Source: Candidatus Saccharimonadota bacterium
GTDB lineage: Bacteria > Patescibacteriota > Saccharimonadia > Saccharimonadales > Saccharimonadaceae
NCBI GenBank assembly: GCA_017431945.1
Contig: JAFRJZ010000025.1
Location: forward strand, 1 to 42,093
Length of the DNA: 42,093 nucleotides
Direction of reading: 5' to 3'
The notes under the pieces: generated by a model
What the model saw: only the letters and a program-made list of their open reading frames with translations
Databases searched by the model: none
Told to the model about the DNA's origin: nothing
Program-made: the position numbers and the translations under genes
In this document: in pieces, positions 1 to 8,547 of the stretch
How positions within the stretch are numbered: the first letter of the stretch is position 1
Layout of the letters: every line of letters begins with the position of its first letter

Positions 1-238
1 TCTAGTACGAGAGGACCGAGATGGACGAACCTCTAGTGTATCGGTTGTGGCCACCTGCTGCATTGCCGAGTAGCTATGTTCGGAAGAGATAAGCGCTGAA
101 AGCATATTAAGCGCGAAGCCCACTCCAAGATAAGGATTCCCTATGAGATCCCAGAAAGATGATCTGGTTGATAGGCTTTAAGTGGAAGCGTGGTGACACG
201 TGGAGCTGAGAAGTACTAATGATCCATCGCCTTTTTAC
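1..238 (+). rRNA. rrl: 23S ribosomal RNA, 3' end (partial)
   Basis: The window opens inside the 23S rRNA gene. The sarcin-ricin loop core AGTACGAGAGGACC lies at positions 4-17, and the usual 3'-terminal helices follow, with the ACTAATGA signature near 214-221. The 3' end is estimated by comparison with the family and could be off by about 10 bases. The 5' part lies outside the window. A short hairpin (GGTGT, loop ttgat, ACACC, about 262-276) sits in the spacer before 5S and may take part in processing. Confidence 0.95.
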
Positions 239-334
239 GTCTTGTACATAGCTAGCAACCGGTGTTTGATACACCATGTCACTTAAAATCTTTGGTCACC
301 TTATGGACATCAATTGGCGAATTCAGGCGCTTAT

Positions 335-439
335 TTGGTGCCCATAGCGCTGGGGAAATACCTGTTATCATTCCGAACACAGAAGTCAAGCCCAGTAGCG
401 CCGATTATACTGCTTTGCGGGAAACTAGGAAGGTGCCAA
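335..439 (+). rRNA. rrf: 5S ribosomal RNA
   Basis: The conserved 5S core CCGAACACAGAAGTCAAGC is present at about 373-391. The terminal helix pairs TTGGTGCC at 335-342 with GGTGCCAA at 432-439 using two G-U pairs, which sets the ends. The gene follows 23S by about 100 bases, the normal bacterial 23S-5S order, and is probably cotranscribed with it. Confidence 0.93.
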
Positions 440-446
440 GTTATGG

Positions 447-475
447 AAAAACCGGTCGAAAGACCGGTTTTTTCT
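447..475. terminator. Bidirectional terminator of the rRNA operon and ahcY
   Basis: AAAACCGGTC, loop GAAA, GACCGGTTTT forms a perfect GC-rich hairpin with a T run on the plus strand and an A run on its left side. It can end the rRNA transcript on the plus strand and the ahcY transcript on the minus strand. Confidence 0.9.
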
Positions 476-479
476 TGGT

Positions 480-1730
480 TTAAAAACCATTTCTGAGATA
501 ATCTTCTTGCTCTTCTGTGAGCTTATCAATTTTGATACCTTGAACTTTCAAGGCTAATTGCGCAACCTTGTCATCAATCTCGCGTGGTACAGAATACAGA
601 CCAGACGGAGTATGATAACCGACCATGTCTCTAGTAAGCCAAGTGGCGATATCGAGGACACACATAAGCTGAATCGAAAAGCTCATATCCATAATCTCGG
701 CAGCATGTCCGTCGGCGGCCGCTAAATTAACCAAGCGACCTTCAGCGAGCAGATAAATGGTCTGTCCACTATTTAGTTCATAAGCCTCAATATTATTACG
801 AGCCATGTAATGATTTTTAGAACAGATAGCTAGTTCTTCAGCGTCAATCTCGACATTAAAATGTCCAGCATTCGCTAAAACGGCGCCATCCTTCATTACT
901 CTAAAGTGATGCCAGGTAATAACGTCTTTGCATCCAGTAGCGGTAATAAAAATGTCACCCAGCCTAGCTGCTTTGTCCATCTTCATTACGCGAAAACCAT
1001 CCATGTTAGCTCTTAACGCTTTTACTGAATCCACCTCAGTTACGATCACCTTTGCACCAAGACCCCGTAAGCGCTTAGCGATACCGCTACCACAGTCGCC
1101 ATATCCAGCGACTACGGCAGTCTTACCAGCAATGATCAAATTAGTAGTGCGAAGTATGCCATCCAAAGCTGATTGTCCAGTGCCGTAATGATTGTCAAAC
1201 ATATGCTTGCAATCAGCGTTATTCACGTTATACATCGGGAATCGCAATTTATTCTGGCTTGCTAACGCTTTTAATCTGTATACTCCGGTGGTGGTTTCTT
1301 CGCAACCACCGACCAGTCTATCGGAATACTCTAGACAAGTATTGCGTAAAAGCTCTATGAGGTCGCCGCCATCATCAATAATAATATGTGGACGATTTTT
1401 CAGAGCTTTTTTGAGAAAATTCCAATATTCCTTGTCGCTACAATTATGCTTAGCATAAACTGTGACTCGCGGAGTCTCATTTAGTGCCAAGGCGACATCG
1501 TCTTGCGTAGACAACGGGTTACATCCCGTTGCGTACACTTCAGCTCCCAGCTCAGCTAAGGCTTGCACCAAATAAGCTGTCTTTGCTTCCATGTGGACTG
1601 ACGCGACAATGACATATCCAGATAACGGTTGAGTTTCGCGATATTCATCAATAATCTTATTGATTATCTGCATGTGTTTAGATACCCAAGCGATTTTTTG
1701 CTTTCCGCTTGTGACTTGATTTTTTGGCAT
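480..1730 (-). CDS. ahcY: S-adenosylhomocysteinase
   Basis: Hydrolyses S-adenosylhomocysteine to adenosine and homocysteine, removing the product that inhibits methyltransferases; cytoplasmic and NAD-dependent. The 416-residue protein has the substrate motifs SVHMEAKT (about 44-51), DDGGDL (119-124), EETTTGV (144-150) and K175...FDN (178-180). The NAD-binding loop GYGDCGSG is at 209-216. Where the human-type enzyme has a Cys after the FDN motif, this one reads YGTGQS, and it lacks the extra segment and KYRY tail of long forms. It therefore resembles the short Thermotoga/archaeal type. A strong AAAGGAGGTGG ribosome site lies just upstream of the ATG. It is divergently transcribed from the surface-protein gene. 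An intact methyl cycle is unusual in a streamlined CPR genome. Confidence 0.95.
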   Translation of the reverse strand: MPKNQVTSGKQKIAWVSKHMQIINKIIDEYRETQPLSGYVIVASVHMEAKTAYLVQALAELGAEVYATGCNPLSTQDDVALALNETPRVTVYAKHNCSDKEYWNFLKKALKNRPHIIIDDGGDLIELLRNTCLEYSDRLVGGCEETTTGVYRLKALASQNKLRFPMYNVNNADCKHMFDNHYGTGQSALDGILRTTNLIIAGKTAVVAGYGDCGSGIAKRLRGLGAKVIVTEVDSVKALRANMDGFRVMKMDKAARLGDIFITATGCKDVITWHHFRVMKDGAVLANAGHFNVEIDAEELAICSKNHYMARNNIEAYELNSGQTIYLLAEGRLVNLAAADGHAAEIMDMSFSIQLMCVLDIATWLTRDMVGYHTPSGLYSVPREIDDKVAQLALKVQGIKIDKLTEEQEDYLRNGF

Positions 1731-1803
1731 TATACCACCTCCTTTAAATGCCTATATTTGTTTCAAACACTATCTCAAAAATGTAAAGGTGCAGAATGAG
1801 TAT

Positions 1804-1832
1804 ATTATAGCATTTTTTAGTAATTTTGTCTA
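1804..1832 (-). promoter_or_regulatory. Promoter of ahcY
   Basis: On the minus strand, TAGACA (1827-1832) and TATAAT (1804-1809) are separated by 17 bases, an ordinary vegetative-sigma arrangement. The leader is about 70 bases and ends in a strong Shine-Dalgarno site. Confidence 0.6.
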
Positions 1833-1849
1833 GAGCAAGCAGTTTTTTC

Positions 1850-1878
1850 TTGACTTTTTAAAATACTTATGCTATGAT
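1850..1878 (+). promoter_or_regulatory. Promoter of the large surface protein
   Basis: TTGACT (1850-1855) and TATGAT (1873-1878) have a 17-base spacer. The box lies about 50 bases upstream of the ATG at 1930, which is preceded by an AAAGGGA ribosome site. It is divergent from the ahcY promoter. Confidence 0.65.
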
Positions 1879-1929
1879 GCTACCAAGAGATGTGAGTTCA
1901 GGCTGTAGTTCTTATAGAAAGGGAACCAA

Positions 1930-4284
1930 ATGTCGCGTAAGCTCACTAAAACTAAACTCACTAGGCTTTTAGCCATCATCATCTTGCCGGTCATTGCTTT
2001 TGCCGGTGTTAGTATTGCCGTCAAAAACGCTCAAGCCAGCGGTATGATTTATGGCACAGGTGCCGACATCGACGCCAACACTACTAGTTTCATCATTGGC
2101 ACAGCCAGCCACGAAACTCTTACTATTGATAGTTTTGCGGTTAGCTTCGCCACCCAATATAATGGACTTTTTCAGCTAACTGGTTTGACTAGCGACATTC
2201 CCGGCATCACACCCACCGTTGATCTAGAAAACGGCTCTATCAGTTGGTCTGGCTCCGGCATTGAAATCCCAGCCGACACCCCGTTTGCTACTGCTACTTA
2301 TGAAGCTATAGGCAGCAATAACCACGATTTTTATATTTCTTATCTGTCCGGCGATGTCTCAATTAATGTCGTCGATCCCGGTTCCTCCGCCCTCGATCCC
2401 GGCTCTTACAGCACCGGATTTTTTAATCCCATCTATGACACCGATTTTAACAACTCCAAACCCGAACAACTTATCAATTTCACCGAATCGTCCGTCGCTA
2501 AAACTTGGGGCGATCAACCCTTTACCAACACCTTATTCTACACCGAAGGTACCGTCACCTACTGGTCGTCAAACCCTGATGTGGCCACTATTTCTAATGA
2601 CGGAACCATCACTATCAACGGTATCGGCACTGCCACCATTTATGCTCAAACCGCCGAAACCGACACCTATGCCACCACTACCACTTCTTTCACCCTCACC
2701 GCCAACAAGCAGCCCATTAATTTTCTCCAAGATGTTAGTGTTCCCGACAAAACTTATGACGGCACCACCGATTCTGAATACACCGTCATTCTCAGCAATG
2801 CCGGTCTAACCGAAGGCACCGATTACACCGTTACCGCCAATTTTTACAGTCCCGATGTTGGCGCCGGTAAACCCGTAACAGTAACTATTACTCTGTCACC
2901 AGAAACTTTTGAACACTACGATTTCGGTGATGATTCAATGACTTTAAGTCTCACCCGTCACGCTACTATTACACCTCGCACCATCAATAATGACAATGCC
3001 AACGCCACACTTAACCCCACCACTTTCAGTTACTCCGGCAACGCCAATCAGCCCACCCCCACCGTTACTGCCGATATCAACGGCAACGAGTTCACGCTCA
3101 CCGAGGGTCTTGATTATACCGTTATTTATCCTGAAGATACCATTAATGCTGGCTCAAAAGATGTTACCATAGAATGTCATGGTAATTTTGTCGGTGTTAT
3201 TGGCCCGCTCCACTATCAAGTTACCCCAGTCAATGCGGCCATAAATATTGACGCCCTCTCGCAACCTTATACTGGTTCGGCCATCACTCCGCATCCAGTA
3301 ATTACTGCCGAACTGCTAGGTGAGACTGTCACGCTACTAGAGGGCACTGATTATATCCTTACTTACGGCGAAAATCTCATCAATGTCGGCAATTATGCCA
3401 TCACTATCAGTCCTAAGCCCGGTGGCAATTTCCAATTTGGCACTCTTGAAGGTGATTTCATCATCACGCCTCACATCCTTACTGATAGCGATATCAATTT
3501 AGGCTACGACATCATCAAATACAACGGCGCCTCGCAAACCCCCACAGTCGCCGTCAAAATCGGTGATTTCACTGTCGACCCCGACGAATACGAGGTTGGT
3601 TTCAGCGCCGACACCATCGGTAATGACACTACCAATACCGAAGTCACCGTTACCGTCACCGCCAAGGATAATGCCAATATTTCCGGCTTGGCTCAAGCCA
3701 CCTACATCATTACTCCACTAGATGTTTTGACTATTTCTGGCGTTTCTGACCAATCTATCACTTACACCGGCTCACCAGTCGCTATCACTGGCACCCCAGT
3801 TGTCACTGGCATTAATAGCATCACCGGACTGCCTTACGACATCAACGCTAACGACCTTACATTGACTTGGCGCGACGCCGATAACAACCTACTAGACGAA
3901 GCCCCCACCGATGTCGGCTCATATACGCTCACTTATAGTTATACTAATAACGATTGCATCGGTTCGCACACCATCACTATAACCATCACGGAGGCAGGTT
4001 CCGGTACGGGTGGTGACAACAACGACCCAACTCCGGGCTCTGGTACAGGCTCCGGTACAGGTTCCGGTACAAATTCGGGCTCTAACACCGAGTCCAACTC
4101 CTCTCCTACCGAAGGTTCTTCTAACGACACTGCAGAACCCGACGAAGACATCCCTGTTCCCGATACTGGCATCTTCACTGCCGACCAAGCCGCTAGTATT
4201 ACTACTTATAGCTTTATCGGCACCGCTATTGGTCTCTTGACTTTTTTGACCATCCGTGCTACAATAAGAGTATACAGATATTGA
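1930..4284 (+). CDS. Large repeat-rich cell-surface protein with IPVPDTG C-terminal anchor
   Basis: A 784-residue secreted protein of unrecognised specific function. It has an N-terminal signal segment with a basic start and hydrophobic core (about residues 10-37). A Big-2-like immunoglobulin module follows (about 205-255; SSNPDVATISNDGTI). Then come several repeats of about 75-80 residues built on Y(S/T)G...P...V and EGTDY(T/I)(V/L)xY, similar to MBG/adhesin-type repeats. A Gly-Ser-Thr linker leads to IPVPDTGIF, a hydrophobic helix and the basic tail RATIRVYRY. The tail layout matches sortase-type or membrane anchoring. The gene is rich in ACC/GCC codons and stands alone between two promoters and a terminator. 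It is probably an adhesin or surface-layer component; this is inference. Confidence 0.85.
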   Translation: MSRKLTKTKLTRLLAIIILPVIAFAGVSIAVKNAQASGMIYGTGADIDANTTSFIIGTASHETLTIDSFAVSFATQYNGLFQLTGLTSDIPGITPTVDLENGSISWSGSGIEIPADTPFATATYEAIGSNNHDFYISYLSGDVSINVVDPGSSALDPGSYSTGFFNPIYDTDFNNSKPEQLINFTESSVAKTWGDQPFTNTLFYTEGTVTYWSSNPDVATISNDGTITINGIGTATIYAQTAETDTYATTTTSFTLTANKQPINFLQDVSVPDKTYDGTTDSEYTVILSNAGLTEGTDYTVTANFYSPDVGAGKPVTVTITLSPETFEHYDFGDDSMTLSLTRHATITPRTINNDNANATLNPTTFSYSGNANQPTPTVTADINGNEFTLTEGLDYTVIYPEDTINAGSKDVTIECHGNFVGVIGPLHYQVTPVNAAINIDALSQPYTGSAITPHPVITAELLGETVTLLEGTDYILTYGENLINVGNYAITISPKPGGNFQFGTLEGDFIITPHILTDSDINLGYDIIKYNGASQTPTVAVKIGDFTVDPDEYEVGFSADTIGNDTTNTEVTVTVTAKDNANISGLAQATYIITPLDVLTISGVSDQSITYTGSPVAITGTPVVTGINSITGLPYDINANDLTLTWRDADNNLLDEAPTDVGSYTLTYSYTNNDCIGSHTITITITEAGSGTGGDNNDPTPGSGTGSGTGSGTNSGSNTESNSSPTEGSSNDTAEPDEDIPVPDTGIFTADQAASITTYSFIGTAIGLLTFLTIRATIRVYRY
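4036..4071 (+). repeat. Three tandem 12-nt units encoding a Gly-Ser-Gly-Thr linker
   Basis: GGCTCTGGTACA, GGCTCCGGTACA and GGTTCCGGTACA are adjacent units in the linker before the wall-anchor signal. They can expand or contract without changing frame. Confidence 0.85.
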
Positions 4285-4310
4285 CCGGCCCGAAGAGGGA
4301 CGGCCTTTTT
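4285..4310 (+). terminator. Terminator after the surface-protein gene
   Basis: CCGGCCC (4285-4291), loop GAAGA, GGGACGG (4297-4303) pairs with one mismatch and is followed by TTTTT at 4306-4310. It begins immediately after the stop codon. A second small hairpin (GGGG/CCCC, 4315-4327) lies just before the nusA ribosome site. Confidence 0.6.
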
Positions 4311-4339
4311 AATAGGGGCGGCACCCCAGAAAGGAAACT

Positions 4340-5473
4340 ATGGAAGGCTTAGACCTTAAACAAATGACCCAAATGGTCAAAATTATCGCTGAAGAGAAAA
4401 ATCTTCCCGAAGAAACCGTTTTAGACATCATTCAAATGGCTATCGCCGCCGCTTGGCGTCGCGACAACGGCGAAAAAGACATGGACGTGCGCGCCGTTCT
4501 CAACATCAACAACGGCACCGCCGAAGTTTTCGTCAGCCGTGAAGTCATCGAAGATGACGTCGCTTACAACCCTGCTACTGAAATTCCGCTAAAAGAAGCC
4601 AAAAAACTCGACAAAAACACCAAACTCGGTGACAAAATTGAAGAAAAATACACCGTTGAGAGCTTTGGTCGCGTTGCTGCCCAAACTGCTAAGCAAGTAG
4701 TGATTCAACGCCTCCGCGAGTCCGAGCGCAACGTTATCCTCGCCGAGTTTGAAGATAAAATCGGCACCGTCATGACCGGTGTAATTACTCGTGTCGAGCC
4801 TCGCATTGTCCGCATCGATCTTGGCAAAGCTAGCGGTATCATGCCGCGCTCCGAGCAAATCGAAGGCGAATATTACTCCGTAGGTGAGCGTATTAAAGTT
4901 TATATTAAAGACATTGAAAGAAACGACACCAAGGCTCAGCTATTACTTTCGCGTGGCAATACCGAATTTATCGAATATTTGTTCCGTCAAGAAGTGCCCG
5001 AACTCGAAAACGGCTCCGTTGAAATCCGCAGTATCGCCCGCGAGGCTGGTCGTCGCACCAAGATTGCCGTGATGTCTACCGTTCCCGGCGTAGATCCAGT
5101 CGGTACCTTTGTTGGTGGTCGTGGTATCCGTGTTCAAGCCGTGATGAACGAAATTGGCGATCGCGAAAAAATCGACATCATCAATTGGAGCGACAACGCT
5201 TCTGAGTATATTCGCGAAGCACTCTCGCCTGCCGAAATTACTAAGGTTGAAATTGATGGCAAACATGCCAAGGTCTCGGTTACCGAAGACCAACAGTCCA
5301 TCGCTATCGGCAAGCAGGGTCAAAACGTCCGTCTTGCCTCTAAACTTACCGGCTACGAAATTGATATTGAAGTTATCAAGTCTGCGCCTAAGAAGAAAAA
5401 GCAAAACGTTGAAGACTCCTTGCTTTCGGCTATCGAAGAAGCTTCTGAAGAACCTTCTAAAGACGTCGAATAA
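4340..5473 (+). CDS. nusA: Transcription termination/antitermination protein NusA
   Basis: Binds RNA polymerase and nascent RNA to control pausing, termination and antitermination. The 377-residue protein shows the NusA N-terminal domain (about 1-125), an S1 domain (about 133-200, with GTVMTGVITRVEP) and the KH region (from about 225). The KH signatures DPVGTFVGGRGIRVQ and IAIGKQGQNVRLASKL are clear. It ends in a short acidic/lysine tail without the extra acidic repeats of proteobacterial NusA. An AGAAAGGA ribosome site precedes the ATG. The usual partners rimP and infB are not adjacent. The stop codon directly abuts the convergent ruvC stop. Confidence 0.97.
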   Translation: MEGLDLKQMTQMVKIIAEEKNLPEETVLDIIQMAIAAAWRRDNGEKDMDVRAVLNINNGTAEVFVSREVIEDDVAYNPATEIPLKEAKKLDKNTKLGDKIEEKYTVESFGRVAAQTAKQVVIQRLRESERNVILAEFEDKIGTVMTGVITRVEPRIVRIDLGKASGIMPRSEQIEGEYYSVGERIKVYIKDIERNDTKAQLLLSRGNTEFIEYLFRQEVPELENGSVEIRSIAREAGRRTKIAVMSTVPGVDPVGTFVGGRGIRVQAVMNEIGDREKIDIINWSDNASEYIREALSPAEITKVEIDGKHAKVSVTEDQQSIAIGKQGQNVRLASKLTGYEIDIEVIKSAPKKKKQNVEDSLLSAIEEASEEPSKDVE

Positions 5474-5932
5474 TCAGCGTTTCATCAGATCATGGGTGAT
5501 TGCCGCAGCCAAAGCGTCTGCGGCATCATCTGGTTTGGGGATAGTTTTTAGTTTCAAATGTAGGCGCACCATCTCTTGCATCTGAGGCTTGCCAGCATTC
5601 CCATAACCGGTCAAAGTTTTCTTGATTTCGTTTGGTGTGTATTCAAAAATTGGCAATTTATGTTGTTCGGCCACTAATAGCACTATTCCGCGCGCCTCCG
5701 CCACCGATATTCCCGTCGTGATATTTTTGCTAAAAAACAACTTTTCTACTGACACTACATCGGGCTTGGTTTCGTCAAACACTTCGCGCAGAGAATTATA
5801 CAGTTCCTCCAATCTGCCAGGCAACGGTGTATTAATTGGCGTTGTCACCACGCCACAGTCCAGCATTTTGTTACCTTCTATCAAGCCAAACCCGCAGATG
5901 CCAATTCCAGGATCAATGCCTAAAATTTTCAT
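5474..5932 (-). CDS. ruvC: Crossover junction endodeoxyribonuclease RuvC
   Basis: Resolves Holliday junctions. The 152-residue protein keeps the four catalytic acids of the RNase H-like fold: D7 (LGIDPG), E63 (VEKLFF), and D136 and D139 in PDDAADALAAAITH. Its ATG overlaps the radA stop by 4 bases (ATGA), so radA and ruvC are translationally coupled. Its partner ruvA lies about 2.6 kb away on the other strand; ruvB is not in the window. Confidence 0.97.
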   Translation of the reverse strand: MKILGIDPGIGICGFGLIEGNKMLDCGVVTTPINTPLPGRLEELYNSLREVFDETKPDVVSVEKLFFSKNITTGISVAEARGIVLLVAEQHKLPIFEYTPNEIKKTLTGYGNAGKPQMQEMVRLHLKLKTIPKPDDAADALAAAITHDLMKR

Positions 5933-7287
5933 TTCACATATTTAATTAGAGTTTCGCGCAAGTCTTTGACGGGAGTGATAAAATTATCCTTACCAGCATT
6001 AGTGCGGGGCGCAATCGCATGTTTGAAACCAAGTTTTTTCGCCTCGGCCACTCGTTGGTCGGCACGAAAGGCCGAGCGTACTTCGCCCCCTAGCCCTACC
6101 TCGCCAAACACCACATATTCCTCACTCAGTTTGCGCCCCGCCGACGCCGACGCAATCGCTAGACACACAGCGAGGTCGGCTGCCGAATCATTTAATTTTA
6201 GCCCGCCTACTACATTAATAAACACATCCTTGTCATTTAGTCTCAACTTAGTCCGTCTCTCAATCACTGCAATCAGCAAGTTCAACCGGTTTAAGTCAAA
6301 TCCGCTTGCCGTCCGTTTCGGGTAGCCAAAGTTTGACGGTGTCACCAAGGCTTGAATCTCCACCAATATCGGTCGCGCCCCTTCTAGTGTCGCCAAAATA
6401 ATTGAGCCATCGGTATTTTGTCGTTCTGCTAGTAGCGCCGCCGAAGGATTTTGAACTTCCATAAGACCCTTTTCGCCCATCTCAAAAATCGCCACCTCAT
6501 TAGTGCCGCCAAAGCGGTTTTTTACCGCTCGCACTGTCTTGAATCCACCGTATCTATCACCTTCAAAATTCAGTACTACATCTACCAAATGTTCTAGCAC
6601 TTTTGGCCCCGCCAGAGTACCTTCCTTGGTCACATGCCCTACTATCACTACCGCCGTATCAGTCGCTTTGGCGGCGCGAATTATCAAGTTGCCGCAGTTG
6701 GTCACTTGTGACACTGTCCCCGGCGCCGAGGTAATTTCGGCAAGCGACAAAGTTTGAATTGAGTCCACAATCACCAGGTCAAACTCGGCCGATTCAATGG
6801 TTTTAGCAATGTCATTGCCTGAGGTAGAACTAGCAAAACATAGATTATCTGCGTTCGCCCCCAAGCGCTTGGCACGCAATTTCACTTGCCCCGCCGACTC
6901 CTCGCCCGAGATATACAGCACCTTGCGGGTCTTAGCCACTTCTGCGCAAATCTGCATCAATATTGTTGATTTACCAATCCCCGGTTGTCCCGACAGCAGT
7001 GATACTGAGCCAAGTAGTATCCCACCCCCCAGCACCATGTTTAAATCTTTAAATTCGGTTTTTAGCCGTTCCTTCACATCACTCGGTTCAATCGCCCGAA
7101 TACTTTCATAGGCTAGTTTTTTACCACTCGCTTGCCCTTTTGCTAAGGCTGACTTTTTCTCGGCCTCGGGCATTACCGTCTGTTCTACCAGCGTATTCCA
7201 CTCGCCACAATTACTGCATTTGCCCGCCCACTTCGTGAAGCTCGCGCCACATTGCTGACACACAAACTGCGTTTTATTCTTTCCCAT
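5929..7287 (-). CDS. radA: DNA repair protein RadA
   Basis: A RecA-like ATPase that promotes branch migration during recombination. The 452-residue protein has a Cys4 zinc finger (C10, C13, C24, C27), a Walker A motif GQPGIGKST (100-108), the RadA-specific KNRFG motif (256-260), and a C-terminal Lon protease-like domain from about residue 290. The length is normal. An extended -10 box ends 6 bases before the ATG and there is no ribosome site, so a leaderless transcript is predicted. It forms an operon with ruvC. Confidence 0.97.
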   Translation of the reverse strand: MGKNKTQFVCQQCGASFTKWAGKCSNCGEWNTLVEQTVMPEAEKKSALAKGQASGKKLAYESIRAIEPSDVKERLKTEFKDLNMVLGGGILLGSVSLLSGQPGIGKSTILMQICAEVAKTRKVLYISGEESAGQVKLRAKRLGANADNLCFASSTSGNDIAKTIESAEFDLVIVDSIQTLSLAEITSAPGTVSQVTNCGNLIIRAAKATDTAVVIVGHVTKEGTLAGPKVLEHLVDVVLNFEGDRYGGFKTVRAVKNRFGGTNEVAIFEMGEKGLMEVQNPSAALLAERQNTDGSIILATLEGARPILVEIQALVTPSNFGYPKRTASGFDLNRLNLLIAVIERRTKLRLNDKDVFINVVGGLKLNDSAADLAVCLAIASASAGRKLSEEYVVFGEVGLGGEVRSAFRADQRVAEAKKLGFKHAIAPRTNAGKDNFITPVKDLRETLIKYVK

Positions 7288-7293
7288 ACCCTC

Positions 7294-7302
7294 ATTATAT
7301 CA
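7294..7302 (-). promoter_or_regulatory. Extended -10 promoter of radA (leaderless start)
   Basis: On the minus strand, TGA-TATAAT followed by GAGGGT (6 bases) and then the radA ATG. Confidence 0.75.
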
Positions 7303-7310
7303 TTTTTCTA

Positions 7311-7319
7311 TGCTATAAT
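7311..7319 (+). promoter_or_regulatory. Extended -10 promoter of the glycosidase-like gene (leaderless start)
   Basis: TGC-TATAAT, 6 bases, then ATG at 7326. It is divergent from the radA promoter, with the two -10 boxes only 14 bases apart. Confidence 0.75.
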
Positions 7320-7325
7320 GGCATT

Positions 7326-8540
7326 ATGGAGATACTTCATAGCGAAAGCGTAGGCGAAAAGATGAATAGTCAACAAAATAAAACCATAGAGTACGAGCCG
7401 TTCCAAAATCCGGAAGAAATGACTGACCCAGAAAGAATTCTTGACTACGAACTCGAAATGATTAGCGAAAATCCTGATGTTCTAGGTTATAACATTGATA
7501 GCAAACTTATCATCTGGCCAGAAAGGTGCGCGCAGACTCAGAAAGCAAAAGAGTTTTTGGACAACGGTGGAGATATCCAAGTTTTGGTTGAAGAATTCGG
7601 GCAACCAGCAGAGCGAATCCAAGAGGCAATAGAAAGAGAGCTCTCTAAAAACAAACTTTTAGACGATACTTTATCCAGGTTGCCGGATGGAGTTAAATTC
7701 AGGATTAATCCTCACGCTCCACTTTCGGCTTTTTCGACGGCCAATTCAATGCGCATAAATAAAAAAGGCGAGAAAACTATACATTTTGATGACGGTATAA
7801 TGTCGCAAATTAAAAAAATTAAAGAGAAGGCTAACGACTCGGAGCTAGTAGTTGTGATGAATCAATTACATATTGGCAAAGACGGAAAACCGACTAGCAA
7901 TATACCCGAAGATGCGACAGATTATATAAATTTATGCAAAAGTTTTGTGAAGCAGAGTGGATATATGGAACAATCCGGCAAAGGCCTAGTTCTTGAATTA
8001 GGCAACGAGTGTAATATGTGTCACAGTTTTGGAGGGATTTTTGAATCTGAGGCTTTTGCTGATCATCCCGAACCTACGAAGTACGCAGATTTTTATTATG
8101 AAACCGCCAAGGCGTTAAAGATTGATTTTCCAGAATTAAAACTTTCATTAACCGGCGTGGCATTTCATGACCCGAGTTTTATCAAACAAGTAGCGGATAG
8201 AATTCAGGCTCGCAAAGAACAAGATGAAGTAAAACAAAAATTGATTGATATTATCAGTTTTCATCCTTATAGAAAAACTGTGGATGAAGCTACATCGGTA
8301 ATCGATGGCGAAAATTTTGACAGTAATGATGGCCAATCTTTTGATAGTCAAATAGAAGAATTAAGAAAAATTGCTACTCCCCTGGGCGCAGAAGTGACAA
8401 TAGGTGAAATTAGTTTTTATAAACATGTTTTTGGTGAATCAGTAAATGAAAATGAGCAGGCTAAAAACGCTATCCATGGACGAGAAAATGGTTATTTCAG
8501 TTACATTTGGCCCGGTGAGCAAATTGTAAACATGGTATAA
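7326..8540 (+). CDS. Putative intracellular glycoside hydrolase-like (clan A TIM-barrel) protein
   Basis: A 404-residue protein, not assignable to a named family by eye. After an acidic N-terminal region (about 1-115), the rest resembles a clan-A glycosidase barrel. It has VLELGNECN (222-230), where E228 would be the acid/base and normally a Pro follows; then a PTKYADFYYETAKALK helix (250-265), SFHPY (311-315), and TIGEISF (358-364), where E361 would be the nucleophile. No signal peptide is visible, so it should act in the cytoplasm. The A-rich coding style differs from flanking ruvC/radA and ruvA, suggesting separate acquisition. The first ATG is preferred because the -10 box sits 6 bases upstream. 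Its stop codon lies inside the ruvA -10 box. Function is inferred. Confidence 0.6.
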   Translation: MEILHSESVGEKMNSQQNKTIEYEPFQNPEEMTDPERILDYELEMISENPDVLGYNIDSKLIIWPERCAQTQKAKEFLDNGGDIQVLVEEFGQPAERIQEAIERELSKNKLLDDTLSRLPDGVKFRINPHAPLSAFSTANSMRINKKGEKTIHFDDGIMSQIKKIKEKANDSELVVVMNQLHIGKDGKPTSNIPEDATDYINLCKSFVKQSGYMEQSGKGLVLELGNECNMCHSFGGIFESEAFADHPEPTKYADFYYETAKALKIDFPELKLSLTGVAFHDPSFIKQVADRIQARKEQDEVKQKLIDIISFHPYRKTVDEATSVIDGENFDSNDGQSFDSQIEELRKIATPLGAEVTIGEISFYKHVFGESVNENEQAKNAIHGRENGYFSYIWPGEQIVNMV

Positions 8541-8541
8541 T
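8533..8541 (+). promoter_or_regulatory. Extended -10 promoter of ruvA (leaderless start)
   Basis: TGG-TATAAT overlapping the stop codon of the previous gene, 6 bases before the ruvA ATG. Confidence 0.75.
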
Positions 8542-8547
8542 CAAATC

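Noticed and set aside
4036-4071. Short tandem repeats that might suggest a CRISPR array
   Set aside because: The units are adjacent, 12 bases long, in frame and encode a Gly-Ser-Thr linker; there are no spacers.
3919-4188. Long minus-strand frames opposite the surface protein gene
   Set aside because: They mirror the Gly/Thr-rich linker and carry no start signals.
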